A DNA stretch of 64,000 nt from Micavibrio_B sp964399985 (GCA_964399985.1 CAYNRY010000003.1:372001-436000), one strand, 5' to 3'; positions 48,272 to 57,684 are shown, counted from the first letter of the stretch. The notes: generated from the letters alone by a model not told the origin. Numbers and translations are program-made.

Positions 48272-49234
48272 TTAAAAGAGCACGCTTTTCCGCCGGATTT
48301 CTTGCGCAATCAGCGCGGCATCATTCAAGGGCTCATAGCTCCATTCGTCGATTTTCCCCTCGAAGTTACGAATAATGCCCTTTTTGCGCAAATTTTCCTG
48401 CATCAGGCGGTGGCGGGGCTTCCCGCCGTTTAAATTAACCGTATAGACCGGCTTTCCGGTCGTGGCGGCTTCCGACACCATCGACATGCTTTCCGATGTC
48501 ACGATAAGGGCATCCGCCCAGCCGAGGATGCCGAAATAAGGATTTTCATCTATTCCATTCCAGAAATAGATATTCTGTCCTTGAAGCGCGTTTTGAAGAA
48601 TATTCTTATTTACTTCTCCGGTCCGGCGCGACGCTGTGATCATCAATCCATAGCCATGCCTAGCCAGCGTTTTTAGCTGATCGGCCAGATGATGAACCAT
48701 GCCCTCTGTTAGAATTTGTTTGCCCGCTGAACCGCCGATTAAAACGCCGATACGCGGAGCGGGCAGGGATTGAAAAAAAGAAAAATGCGCTTTTGCTGTT
48801 CCCAGTTTTTCTTTCGTAATACGGTTTGGCGTGGCCTGCGTCACTAAAATATTTTCTGACGTCAATTTACTGGCCGGATCATGGGCGGGGACAGCGAGAA
48901 TATCGAAATCATCGCGGCTAATTCTTGTGTCCTGAATTTGAACGACGAAAGTCTTGTCTCCGCTTTTTCGTTTTATAAAGCGGGAAGCTGCTATGCTTTT
49001 TCTACCCGATGCGATCAATAAATCCGGCCATGGCGGGGCGATGTTATCTCCTTCACTTGAAAAAGTCTGCTCACATTCTAGCTTGATATATGGAGATAAA
49101 GTTTTCCACGGTTCGTTGAGTTTTATGCGCTTGACGACTGGTGAAACACCTAAGGATTCTGCGACACCCAGGCATTGATTTTCAGTGCCGATTAAGCCTT
49201 CTGTTACAACCCATGTGGAAATCTTTTTGTCCAA
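48272..49234 (-). CDS. ELM1/GtrOC1-family protein
   Basis: A 320-residue protein of the ELM1 (mitochondrial fission) family, which is shared by plant mitochondria and Alphaproteobacteria. Start TWVVTEGLIGTENQCLGVAE, then PAPRIGVLIGGSAGKQ, GYGLMITASRRTGEVNKNIL and a glycosyltransferase-like C-terminal segment DALIVTSESMSMVSEAATTG with KPVYTVNLNG. It has a GT-B-like look, and a sugar-nucleotide or lipid-A-related role is suspected for bacterial members but unproven. Start is TTG 49234, with AGAAGG upstream; no ATG gives the conserved N-terminus. Confidence 0.82.
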   Translation of the reverse strand: MDKKISTWVVTEGLIGTENQCLGVAESLGVSPVVKRIKLNEPWKTLSPYIKLECEQTFSSEGDNIAPPWPDLLIASGRKSIAASRFIKRKSGDKTFVVQIQDTRISRDDFDILAVPAHDPASKLTSENILVTQATPNRITKEKLGTAKAHFSFFQSLPAPRIGVLIGGSAGKQILTEGMVHHLADQLKTLARHGYGLMITASRRTGEVNKNILQNALQGQNIYFWNGIDENPYFGILGWADALIVTSESMSMVSEAATTGKPVYTVNLNGGKPRHRLMQENLRKKGIIRNFEGKIDEWSYEPLNDAALIAQEIRRKSVLF

Positions 49235-49271
49235 AGGAACCTTCTAAGATTAGCAAAATTGCATAAAAGAC

Positions 49272-49306
49272 TTGCCCTGAGAGGGAAGGGTCTTTATATC
49301 AGGGCA
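49272..49306 (+). promoter_or_regulatory. Predicted Lrp-gene promoter overlapped by an inverted repeat
   Basis: TTGCCC (49272-49277), 17-nt spacer, TATATC (49295-49300). An inverted repeat TGCCCTGA (49273-49280) / TCAGGGCA (49299-49306) begins within the -35 and ends just after the -10, so binding of a dimeric regulator there would block transcription. Autoregulation by the Lrp/AsnC product is possible. Confidence 0.4.
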
Positions 49307-49337
49307 TGTTAATAAAAAACAACAGGACATTTGAGTA

Positions 49338-49832
49338 ATGACTAGCACGCCAGCCCGGCAAACCCGTATCAAACTTGACCGGATTGACCGCCGCATTTTA
49401 AGCGACCTTCAGGATAATGGGCGTATGACGAACGTGGAACTAGCAAAGAATGCCGGTATTTCTGCACCGCCATGCTTGCGCCGCGTTCGCAATCTGGAAG
49501 AAATGGGGCTCATCAAAGGTTATTATACAGAAGTAGACGAGGCTGCTCTCGGCTATCCTGTCACGGTTATCGCGCTGATTAAATTGAATTCCGTCGGCGA
49601 TGCAGAATTGAAAAAATTCGAAGAACAAATCAATGGCTGGGATCAAGTGCGCGAATCCTACATGATGACTGGCGAACATGATTTCATGATGAAAATCGTC
49701 GCGCAGGACTGGGATGCGTATCAGCAATTCCTGACCAATGATTTATTAAAAGCGACGAATGTAGCTGCTGTTAAATCTTCGCTGACCGTGCGCGTAACAA
49801 AGAACAAGCCCGGTGTGCCGATCGAGGTTTAA
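49338..49832 (+). CDS. Lrp/AsnC-family transcriptional regulator
   Basis: A 164-residue feast/famine regulator. N-terminal helix-turn-helix (about residues 10-60: DRIDRRILSDLQDNGRMTNV, ELAKNAGISAPPCLRRVRNL) and a C-terminal RAM effector domain (about 70-150; VIALIKLNSV, GEHDFMMKIVAQDWDAYQQF). Such proteins form dimers and octamers and sense amino acids. Length and arrangement are typical. Single gene with a predicted self-overlapping promoter/operator and an intrinsic terminator after the stop. Confidence 0.92.
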   Translation: MTSTPARQTRIKLDRIDRRILSDLQDNGRMTNVELAKNAGISAPPCLRRVRNLEEMGLIKGYYTEVDEAALGYPVTVIALIKLNSVGDAELKKFEEQINGWDQVRESYMMTGEHDFMMKIVAQDWDAYQQFLTNDLLKATNVAAVKSSLTVRVTKNKPGVPIEV

Positions 49833-49853
49833 AATGCCTGCATAAATTGGATT

Positions 49854-49893
49854 ATAATCCTTTCCTGAGTTAGTCAGGAAAGGATTATTTTTA
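49854..49893 (+). terminator. Rho-independent terminator after the Lrp-family gene
   Basis: The stem ATAATCCTTTCCTGA / TCAGGAAAGGATTAT (49854-49868 and 49874-49888) is followed by TTTTATC. Confidence 0.88.
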
Positions 49894-49988
49894 TCATTTT
49901 CTTTCAAGAGGTAAATAGGGGACTAAAAAAGTACCTTTTTTCGTCTTGGAGCTATTTTTCCATTGACCGGACTCGGTGAGAAGCATAG

Positions 49989-50013
49989 GAAGTTGAGAAT
50001 AATTCTCAACTTC
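49989..50013. promoter_or_regulatory. 25-nt perfect palindrome just upstream of the SDR gene
   Basis: GAAGTTGAGAAT-A-ATTCTCAACTTC, 16 nt before the ATG of the SDR-like gene at 50030. A candidate operator or translational hairpin. No clear Shine-Dalgarno sequence lies between it and the ATG. The rest of 49894-50029 is AT-rich with no gene. Confidence 0.55.
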
Positions 50014-50029
50014 ATGCCAGAGTAAAAAA

Positions 50030-51286
50030 ATGATTGCTGCAGCACTTCTTCAACAAATCCAAGAAGATTATCTCAATTCACACATCCATTCTTTAAGACA
50101 TGAATTTCGCCACGACGTGCAGAAAATGATTGAGCGTCATTCTATTAATAAATTCGCGGATTTTAAATTAGAGCCTGCAAATCCAGTCGCTACACCTATC
50201 TATGTTGTGACAGGTGTCTCTTTTATTCCGACCAGCCATGATGAAGGTCAGTGTATTTCGGATCAGCACACAATCTTCGGATATAGCGACGATGGCGAAA
50301 AATATGTAATGAACAATTCTGCAATGATTGCGCAGAGATTATTAGATGGAGGACATCGTGTTGTTCTGCATAGCTCAAATGAAAAATTGACCAGGCAGTT
50401 AATTGAGAACCACCCCAATGGTTGCAATGCTCATTTTGTCTCGGGCAGCGTTAGCGATCCTGCATTAGTCGGGCATGTTTATGAAGCTCTGCATATGGAG
50501 GCCATGTATAATCCGATTTCCGATGTAAGATTAATGGCCTATCAATCTTTTGCACAGGGTGTCGAAGAACCTTTTAAACCAATGCATCTAGAAGACTCTT
50601 CTTTTGTAGAGCAGGCTTGCTCTAACCGCATCAGATTTGTTTTCAATATGGCTGCGATGGCTTATGATCTTTTAGAAAACAAAAACGCAGCAGGAATGCG
50701 TATAGTATCATTATCAGCGCTTGCCGGAAATCGTGCCAGTTATGGCCTTGTAGCAGATGCTGCTGATAAATTCATGAATGAACTTATGTGGCGGACCTTC
50801 CATTTGGAGTCCAATATTTCGACAGGAAAACCTGTAACAATATATAAGATAAATCCAGGAATCACCGCAGCTTGTGATGTATATAACCGAGACAGCGTGG
50901 TTGATCTTGTTACGAAAGAGTCAATAGCTGATGGCTTTCCTTTTGAGGGCAAAGTTCTTTCTGGAAAAGCGCCATTGCCTATAATGTCCTCGGACGATGT
51001 AAGCTGGGTTGCCGAAAGAGTTTTGACTGCAGAAATAGGGCAGCCATTAAATGAAAATCTGCCGGACACAATCCGTCAGCTTTTATATGCAGGCTATGAG
51101 CCTGATGACTTAGTAAAGCGTTTCTCCGATGCTGTAAAAATTGATGGTAACAGAATTTCTGTTGGAAACGATAAGCTGCCGGAGCATTGCTATGCAGCTA
51201 ATACAACGTATGGGGCACTTCCTGATGTAATTAAACCTGGCGAATATCGCCGTATATCTCTCACACCAATAGGACAAATGTTTTAG
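50030..51286 (+). CDS. SDR-like Rossmann-fold protein lacking the catalytic Lys
   Basis: A 418-residue protein. The N-terminal 50 residues are helical and unrecognised. A Rossmann-like region follows: VVTGVSFIP in place of TGxxxGxG, a long insert, AQRLLDGGHRVVLHSS, HFVSGSVSDPALVGHVYEAL, then the usual catalytic zone MRIVSLSALAGNRASYGL (about residues 222-242), and YKINPGIT after it. In short-chain dehydrogenases the Tyr is followed three residues later by Lys; here the YxxxK reads YGLVA, so the Lys is gone. A 130-residue C-terminal extension follows. Reductase activity is doubtful. It is AT-rich relative to neighbours and overlaps nothing; the next methyltransferase gene begins 9 nt after it, so they form a pair. 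Confidence 0.6.
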   Translation: MIAAALLQQIQEDYLNSHIHSLRHEFRHDVQKMIERHSINKFADFKLEPANPVATPIYVVTGVSFIPTSHDEGQCISDQHTIFGYSDDGEKYVMNNSAMIAQRLLDGGHRVVLHSSNEKLTRQLIENHPNGCNAHFVSGSVSDPALVGHVYEALHMEAMYNPISDVRLMAYQSFAQGVEEPFKPMHLEDSSFVEQACSNRIRFVFNMAAMAYDLLENKNAAGMRIVSLSALAGNRASYGLVADAADKFMNELMWRTFHLESNISTGKPVTIYKINPGITAACDVYNRDSVVDLVTKESIADGFPFEGKVLSGKAPLPIMSSDDVSWVAERVLTAEIGQPLNENLPDTIRQLLYAGYEPDDLVKRFSDAVKIDGNRISVGNDKLPEHCYAANTTYGALPDVIKPGEYRRISLTPIGQMF

Positions 51287-51295
51287 GATTTAAAT

Positions 51296-51982
51296 ATGGC
51301 ACATGCAGAAGTAAAAACATGGGATAGTGAAACTGGCGAAGATGCAATGCAGGATATGCATTATCCGGCATGGATCACTATGATTGAAAAAATATCAGAA
51401 AAAAGTCTTGCGGATAAACAGGTTCTTGATTTTGGATGCAATCGAGGAGGTTTTCTGAATGTTCTATATAAAAATAAACCGTTTAAAAATGGCATGGGAG
51501 TTGACATTGCAATGGAATCTCTTTCCGCTGCGCGCGAAAATAATAAAGGTCTTCCAATTACCTTCGATCATTCGAACGCTCTTGCAAATCTCTCTGAACA
51601 ATTCGATATCGTTTTTTCTCACGAAGTCGTTTATTTGTTGCCCGATCTTAAAGATCATGCAGAAGAAATACATAAATCTTTGAAAAAGGGTGGCGCCTAT
51701 TATTTAGCCATTGGGGAATATACTGAGAATCCTTTGTGGCCAAGATGGAAGAAAGTAATCGAAGATTTCTCTCCAGTCCGCCCTTACACTTACTCACTTC
51801 AAGAAATGGCAGAAACATTTGAAGCGCAGGGATTTGATGTTTATATTCGTCGACTTGTTTGTGACCATTTCTTGAAGTACGAAGCAACCGACGAGCAATT
51901 TCAAAGCTATATAAAGTCGCCCATCGAATATATTCAATTCAAATATGATTATATGTTTATGTTTAAATTGATAAAAAAGTAG
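51296..51982 (+). CDS. Class I SAM-dependent methyltransferase
   Basis: A 228-residue methyltransferase. SAM motif I is KQVLDFGCNRGGFLNVLYKN (about residues 40-59), the acidic end of strand 2 is GMGVDIAMESLSAA, motif II-like FDIVFSHEVVYLLPDL and motif III KKGGAYYLAIGEYTENPLWP. The C-terminal part has aromatic residues that may form a substrate pocket; small-molecule O- or N-methylation is likely, but the substrate is unknown. It starts 9 nt after the SDR-like gene, which suggests joint function. AT-rich. Its stop codon directly abuts greA's. Confidence 0.82.
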   Translation: MAHAEVKTWDSETGEDAMQDMHYPAWITMIEKISEKSLADKQVLDFGCNRGGFLNVLYKNKPFKNGMGVDIAMESLSAARENNKGLPITFDHSNALANLSEQFDIVFSHEVVYLLPDLKDHAEEIHKSLKKGGAYYLAIGEYTENPLWPRWKKVIEDFSPVRPYTYSLQEMAETFEAQGFDVYIRRLVCDHFLKYEATDEQFQSYIKSPIEYIQFKYDYMFMFKLIKK

Positions 51983-52453
51983 TTATTTATAAACAACCTT
52001 CAAAACTTCGTAGTTTTTCCTGCCCTTGGGCGTCGAAATCTCGACGGTATCGCCGATTGTCTTGCCGATCAGGCCTCGGGCCATGGGAGCGGTAACCGAA
52101 ATTTTGCCTTCATCGGAGTTTGATTCGTATGGGCCGACGATCTGGATGGTCATTTCCTTGTCGTCATCATCGACAATTGTCACAGTCGCGCCGAATTTGA
52201 TTGTATCGCCGGACATGGTTGAAGGGTCGATAACATTGGCGAGGGACTGCGCAGCATCGAGTTCCTTGATGCGGCCTTCAATAAAGCTCTGGCGTTCTTT
52301 GGCAGCATGGTATTCGGCGTTTTCTTTTAGATCGCCATGACCGCGCGCTTCCGAAATCGCTTCGATAATAGCCGGGCGCTCTACGGTCTTCAGATTATGA
52401 AGTTCGATTTCCAGAGCGGCAAAGCCTTTTTTGGTAATTGGAATTTGGTCCAT
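51983..52453 (-). CDS. greA: Transcription elongation factor GreA
   Basis: A 156-residue factor that rescues backtracked RNA polymerase by stimulating cleavage of the nascent RNA. The N-terminal coiled coil carries the two acidic residues at its tip (SEARGHGDLKENAEYHAAKE, about residues 29-48, with ENAEYHAAKERQ as the family signature). The C-terminal FKBP-like domain ends with GRKNYEVLKVVYK. Standard length. Third from the car operon in the usual alphaproteobacterial neighbourhood, but separated by a terminator. Confidence 0.96.
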   Translation of the reverse strand: MDQIPITKKGFAALEIELHNLKTVERPAIIEAISEARGHGDLKENAEYHAAKERQSFIEGRIKELDAAQSLANVIDPSTMSGDTIKFGATVTIVDDDDKEMTIQIVGPYESNSDEGKISVTAPMARGLIGKTIGDTVEISTPKGRKNYEVLKVVYK

Positions 52454-52480
52454 AGTCGTCTCGCTTTATAAAATAAGAAA

Positions 52481-52515
52481 CCCGCCCTAAAGCTTTTACA
52501 GCTCGGAAGGGCGGG
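52481..52515 (-). terminator. Terminator after the ABC exporter gene
   Basis: CCCGCCCT / AGGGCGGG (52481-52488 and 52508-52515). Read on the minus strand the hairpin is followed by TTTCTTATTTT, so it ends the carA-to-ABC operon before greA. Confidence 0.75.
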
Positions 52516-52563
52516 AATATCTTCATTGATAATAGTCAGATTTGCAGCGAAGTCAAATCGAGC

Positions 52564-54366
52564 TTAATCAGCCGGTGTTTCTTGTAAAAACCCACCTGAT
52601 TGCATCGACCACAGCCGTGCATACAGGCCGTGTTTGTCCAAAAGATCGTGATGACTTCCTTCCTCAATGATCTGGCCTTGATCAAAAACAAGAATACGAT
52701 CCATGCGCGCGATAGTGGATAGCCTGTGCGCAATGGCAATTACCGTTTTACCTTTCATAAGCTCATTAAGTGATGCTTGTATAAGAAGCTCCGATTCACT
52801 GTCGAGAGCGGATGTGGCTTCATCCAATACAAGAATAGGCGCGTTTTTGAGAACGGCGCGGGCGATGGCAATACGCTGACGCTGGCCGCCAGATAATTTA
52901 ATGCCGCGTTCGCCGACCATCGTGTCATACCCTTGAGCAAGGGCGGAAATAAATTCATGTGCATGAGCGCGTTTGGCGGCTTCGATAACCTGTTCATCAC
53001 TGGCGCCGCGTAATCCGTAACGGATATTTTCCATCAATGTCCGGTGGAAAAGAGCTGTATCTTGGGGAATGACGGCGATATTTCCGCGAAGGGAATCTTG
53101 CGTCACGCATGAAATGTTCTGCCCGTCGATACAAATCTCTCCGCTTTCAACGTCGTAAAGGCGGAGAAGTAAATTGATGAAGGTGCTTTTGCCTGCACCG
53201 CTGGGTCCGATCAGCGCAATTTTCTCGCCCGGCATAATCGTGGCATTCATTTTGTCAAAAATGGAATTTGCACCAAATTGAAAACTGATATTTCTGTATT
53301 CTATAAGGCCGTTGGTAATATTCAGTTTCTGGGCATCTGGCTTGTCTTTGATGTGATGATAAGGCGTGATGGTTCGCAAAGCGTCAGAAATATTACCTAT
53401 TTCATCGACAACTGAAACAATGCCACCGCCGAGCATCCATGTCGCGCCAGCGAGTGAAAAACCGAGAGCGGACAGCGTGGAAACTTCGCCGACAGTAATC
53501 ATTCCTTTTGCCCAGGCGTAACAGGCTAGGCTCATCATGCCGCTGCCAAGAAAAACAAGAGAAATGCGGCGAAGATTTTCAATTTGCGCCATATTACGCA
53601 TCAATTTACCTGCTAATGTATATTCAATGGCGGATTGCTCGGATATAAAATCGCTTTCATGTCCGGCTCCTGCAAATGACTTAACCGATGTCATGTTAGT
53701 GAGCGTATCGACGACAATGCCAGTCATATGAGAACGTTGATTGGCGTATTTGAGTGATCTGGTGCGTATTTTTTTAAGGCGCAGGATGATCGGAATGGCA
53801 ACGGACAAAATAAAGACCAGCAAGAAACCGGCGAAAATCAATCCGATAGAGGCGGAAATAGCAAGGCTCGTAACCATTGTAATAAGGGCAAAAAATAACT
53901 GGTTGCGCTGGATATCCTGTAAACGGATCGTTCCTTCTGATAATTCTGAAATTTTTCTGGCAAGGCTTCCGGCAAAATGATCCTGAAAATACGAATGTGA
54001 ATGTTGCATTGTATAATTCAAAAAATCGGCACGGATGGCGCTGCGTAAACGCGGGCGCCAATAAACAAATATATAGGTCAGCCAAACATGGGAAAGTTCG
54101 CCGATCGCCAATATGCCAAATAGTGTTATCAGAAGATGCTGGACATTATCAGGAATACCGATGGTCACGTCGCTATGCTGAAGTGCGTCGATAATTTTCC
54201 CCATGACCAGCAGCGATAAGGCATAACGGGTATAGTGAATGATATCGAGGATAATGCATAACGTCAAAACACCCGGATTTTTATTCCAGATATATTTTAA
54301 AAAACCGCCGAAAGTGCGTGGCGGCTCACCGTGCGTTGCCGGGACGTCGAATTTATAAAGATGCAT
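52564..54366 (-). CDS. ABC transporter, MsbA/multidrug-type half exporter
   Basis: A 600-residue half-transporter with a membrane domain (about residues 20-320, six helices) and an ATPase domain (about 350-590). Walker A is LIGPSGAGKSTFINLLLRLY, the Q-loop region is NIAVIPQDTALF, the signature LSGGQRQRIAIARAVLKN, and Walker B ILVLDEATSALDSESE. It works as a homodimer exporting lipids, drugs or other hydrophobic substrates; the cargo is not visible. Twelve nt after carB, so it is probably in the same transcript, which has no obvious functional link to it. Confidence 0.93.
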   Translation of the reverse strand: MHLYKFDVPATHGEPPRTFGGFLKYIWNKNPGVLTLCIILDIIHYTRYALSLLVMGKIIDALQHSDVTIGIPDNVQHLLITLFGILAIGELSHVWLTYIFVYWRPRLRSAIRADFLNYTMQHSHSYFQDHFAGSLARKISELSEGTIRLQDIQRNQLFFALITMVTSLAISASIGLIFAGFLLVFILSVAIPIILRLKKIRTRSLKYANQRSHMTGIVVDTLTNMTSVKSFAGAGHESDFISEQSAIEYTLAGKLMRNMAQIENLRRISLVFLGSGMMSLACYAWAKGMITVGEVSTLSALGFSLAGATWMLGGGIVSVVDEIGNISDALRTITPYHHIKDKPDAQKLNITNGLIEYRNISFQFGANSIFDKMNATIMPGEKIALIGPSGAGKSTFINLLLRLYDVESGEICIDGQNISCVTQDSLRGNIAVIPQDTALFHRTLMENIRYGLRGASDEQVIEAAKRAHAHEFISALAQGYDTMVGERGIKLSGGQRQRIAIARAVLKNAPILVLDEATSALDSESELLIQASLNELMKGKTVIAIAHRLSTIARMDRILVFDQGQIIEEGSHHDLLDKHGLYARLWSMQSGGFLQETPAD

Positions 54367-54378
54367 AAAACGAGGCTA

Positions 54379-57300
54379 CTATTCAGCAGCCTCGATAGCA
54401 ACATCTTCCGAGAAATAGGATTGAAGCGGCGCGACATGTATATCACGGGATTTCATGGCGCGGATAGCCTGAACACCCGCTTTGGCAGCTGACAAGACAG
54501 TATAATACGGAATTTTGTTCATCAGCGCGATACGGCGAATACTGGTTGCATCAGCAAAAGCCTGCGGCCCCTTGGTCGTGTTGATGATAAATCCAACCTC
54601 ACCATTGATCAGGGCATCGGCGATATGCGGCTGGCCTTCCATCACTTTATTGATACGGGTGACATCAATGCCAGAGGCTTTCAAATGCGCGGCTGTACCG
54701 CCGGTAGCAATGAGGCTGAAGCCCATTTCTTTCAGGTCTTTGGCAATGGCAACTAGCTCGTCTTTATCTGCATCTTTAACAGACAAGAAAACAGTGCCTT
54801 CGATCGGCAGGATCGTGCCTGCGCCAAGCTGTGACTTGGCAAAGGCTTGGGCGACGTTGCGATCGATCCCCATAACTTCGCCAGTTGATTTCATCTCGGG
54901 ACCTAGGATCGGATCGACGCCCGGGAAACGATTGAACGGGAAGACCGGCGCTTTAACAGCAACGTGATCAGAGTTCATTCCACGCAAAAGATGTTTGAAC
55001 TTCGAAAGTTTTTCACCAGCCATAACTCGCGCGGCAATCTTGGCAACCGGCACGCCTGTAGCTTTTGCCACAAAGGGAACCGTGCGTGATGCGCGTGGAT
55101 TAACCTCGATAATAAAGATTTCTTGCTCGCCGGTTTCCTTGTTTTTCTTAACCGCGAACTGGACGTTCATCAGGCCTTTGATTTTTAAAGCCCGCGCTAA
55201 TTGCTCGGATTGCTTTTCGAGCTGCTGGACGGTCTTATAAGGCAGCGAGTGCGGTGGTAAGACGCAAGCCGAGTCACCGGAGTGAATGCCGGCTTCTTCG
55301 ATATGCTCCATGATACCCGAGACATACACATCTTCACCATCGGCAATCACATCGACGTCAATTTCGATCGCGCCGCCGAGATAACGGTCGAGTAGAACCG
55401 GACTGTCACCCGATACGCGAACAGCGGTGTTGATATATTGCTCGAGCGCTTCCATCGTGTGAACGATTTCCATGCCTTGTCCGCCGAGAACATAAGACGG
55501 GCGAATAACAATCGGGAATCCGAGCTCTTTCGCTTTTTCGATGGCTTCCTTCGCGGAGCGGGCCAGCGCATTCGGCGGCTGTTTCAATTTGAGTTTATGT
55601 AGAAGTTTCTGGAAGCGTTCGCGGTCTTCGGCGATATCCAGCGCATCCGGATCAGTACCAAGAATCGGAATGCCGGCTTCCATCAATGCTTTGGTTAAAA
55701 GAAGCGGCGTCTGTCCGCCGAGTTGAACAATCGCACCCATAACTTGGCCGTTGGCGCTTTCGGCGCGGATCAGTTCGATCACATCTTCGGCAACCAGTGG
55801 TTCGAAATACAAGCGGTCCGATGTATCGTAATCGGTCGATACAGTTTCTGGATTGCAATTGACCATGATGGTTTCATAACCGGCTTCTTTGAGCGCGTAT
55901 GCGGCATGGACGCAGCAATAATCAAACTCGATGCCTTGGCCGATACGGTTCGGTCCGCCGCCTAGAATGATAACTTTCTTGCGATCTGTCGGATTGACTT
56001 CGGACACCGCAGGATTAACGCCATCACCTTCGTAACAGCTATACATGTAAGGTGTCGTTGACGGAATTTCGGCAGCGCAGGAGTCAACGCGTTTATAAAC
56101 CGGATGAACTTTATGTTTCCATCGCGCTTTGCGTACGGCGCTTTCCGTCACACCAACAAGTTTTGCAAGACGCACATCCGCAAAACCCATTTTCTTGATT
56201 TTGAGCCAGCCTTCGGAATTAATCGGCAATCCGTTTTTCTTGATCTCTTTTTCGATTTCGACGATATGGTGGATGCGCTCAAGATACCAGGTGTCATATT
56301 TGGTAATGTCCTGAACGTCTTGCACGCTCAAACCATGCCGGAAGGCTTGGGCCACATATAAAATACGCTGCGGAGTCGGTTTTGATAGAGCCGCGCGGAT
56401 TTGGTCGGGGTGCGGTTCTGGGTGATTATTGGTTGCTGTGCCGATATGAATCTCGTCGAAACCGGACATGCCTTTTTCAAGGGAGCGCAAAGCTTTTTGA
56501 ATCGACTCTTCAAAACTGCGACCAAAAGCCATGACTTCGCCGACAGATTTCATCGCCGTTGTCAAACCGTTGTCAGAGCCGCGAAATTTTTCGAAAGCAA
56601 AGCGCGGAATTTTTGTGACGACGTAATCGATGGTCGGTTCAAACGCCGCCGGAATTTTTCCGTCTGTAATATCGTTCTTAAGCTCATCGAGCGTATAGCC
56701 AATAGCCAGTTTTGCCGCGATCTTGGCAATAGGGAAGCCTGTGGCTTTCGACGCCAATGCGGAAGAACGGGATACGCGCGGGTTCATCTCGATGACAACC
56801 ATGCGGCCATCAGCCGGATTAACCGCGAATTGGACGTTCGATCCACCCGTTTCGACACCAATGGCGCGAAGCACGGCCAATGAAGCGTTGCGCATAATTT
56901 GATATTCTTTATCGGTCAGCGTTAGGGCAGGGGCGACTGTAATCGAGTCGCCCGTATGCACGCCCATCGGATCGAAATTTTCGATAGAACAAATAATGAT
57001 AGAGTTATCGTTCTTATCGCGAACGACTTCCATCTCGTATTCTTTCCAGCCAAGCACGGATTCTTCGACCAGAACTTCGGAGATTGGTGACGCGTCCAGA
57101 CCTTCACGAACGATGCGTTCGTATTCTTCTTTGTTGTAGGCGATACCGCCGCCGGTTCCGGCGAGCGTAAAGGATGGACGGATAATTGTCGGCAGGCCGA
57201 TTTTTGGCAGTGCTTCCAATGCTTCGGTCAGCGTTTTTACAACGATGGATTTTGGGCTCTCTAAACCGAGCGTATCCATGACATCACGAAATTTCTGACG

Positions 57301-57684
57301 GTCTTCAGCTTTTTCAATGGCTTCTTGGTTCGCGCCAATGAGTTCGATATTCAATCTTGCAAGCGTGCCGTTATTGGCGAGAGCGAGCGCCGTATTCAGC
57401 GCAGTCTGACCGCCCATTGTTGGAAGCAGTGCATCCGGTCTTTCTTTCTCAAGAATTTTGGCAACGACTTCCGGCGTGATCGGTTCGATATAAGTCGCGT
57501 CCGCCAAATCCGGATCGGTCATGATCGTCGCCGGATTGGAATTGACGAGAACAACCCGATACCCTTCTTCTTTCAAAGCTTTACACGCTTGTGTGCCGGA
57601 ATAATCGAATTCGCAAGCCTGACCGATGACAATAGGTCCGGCGCCGATGATGCAGATAGATTTAAGGTCGGTACGTTTAGGCAT
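54379..57684 (-). CDS. carB: Carbamoyl-phosphate synthase large subunit
   Basis: A 1101-residue subunit making carbamoyl phosphate from bicarbonate, ammonia (from CarA) and two ATP, for pyrimidine and arginine synthesis. Two homologous ATP-grasp halves are visible, with GPIVIGQACEFDYSGTQACK (start) and GGGPNRIGQGIEFDYCCVHA (second half), and FAVNPADGRMVVIEMNPRVS and VEVNPRASRTVPFVAKATG. The C-terminal MGS allosteric domain (about 960-1090) has GFSLIATGGTAAHLKASGI, where UMP/IMP bind in relatives. Length is standard. It overlaps the carbonic anhydrase gene by 8 nt. Confidence 0.97.
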   Translation of the reverse strand: MPKRTDLKSICIIGAGPIVIGQACEFDYSGTQACKALKEEGYRVVLVNSNPATIMTDPDLADATYIEPITPEVVAKILEKERPDALLPTMGGQTALNTALALANNGTLARLNIELIGANQEAIEKAEDRQKFRDVMDTLGLESPKSIVVKTLTEALEALPKIGLPTIIRPSFTLAGTGGGIAYNKEEYERIVREGLDASPISEVLVEESVLGWKEYEMEVVRDKNDNSIIICSIENFDPMGVHTGDSITVAPALTLTDKEYQIMRNASLAVLRAIGVETGGSNVQFAVNPADGRMVVIEMNPRVSRSSALASKATGFPIAKIAAKLAIGYTLDELKNDITDGKIPAAFEPTIDYVVTKIPRFAFEKFRGSDNGLTTAMKSVGEVMAFGRSFEESIQKALRSLEKGMSGFDEIHIGTATNNHPEPHPDQIRAALSKPTPQRILYVAQAFRHGLSVQDVQDITKYDTWYLERIHHIVEIEKEIKKNGLPINSEGWLKIKKMGFADVRLAKLVGVTESAVRKARWKHKVHPVYKRVDSCAAEIPSTTPYMYSCYEGDGVNPAVSEVNPTDRKKVIILGGGPNRIGQGIEFDYCCVHAAYALKEAGYETIMVNCNPETVSTDYDTSDRLYFEPLVAEDVIELIRAESANGQVMGAIVQLGGQTPLLLTKALMEAGIPILGTDPDALDIAEDRERFQKLLHKLKLKQPPNALARSAKEAIEKAKELGFPIVIRPSYVLGGQGMEIVHTMEALEQYINTAVRVSGDSPVLLDRYLGGAIEIDVDVIADGEDVYVSGIMEHIEEAGIHSGDSACVLPPHSLPYKTVQQLEKQSEQLARALKIKGLMNVQFAVKKNKETGEQEIFIIEVNPRASRTVPFVAKATGVPVAKIAARVMAGEKLSKFKHLLRGMNSDHVAVKAPVFPFNRFPGVDPILGPEMKSTGEVMGIDRNVAQAFAKSQLGAGTILPIEGTVFLSVKDADKDELVAIAKDLKEMGFSLIATGGTAAHLKASGIDVTRINKVMEGQPHIADALINGEVGFIINTTKGPQAFADATSIRRIALMNKIPYYTVLSAAKAGVQAIRAMKSRDIHVAPLQSYFSEDVAIEAAE

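Noticed and set aside
50030..51982. Known polyketide or nonribosomal pathway genes
   Set aside because: No acyl carrier, ketosynthase, adenylation or condensation domain is nearby, so no such pathway can be claimed.
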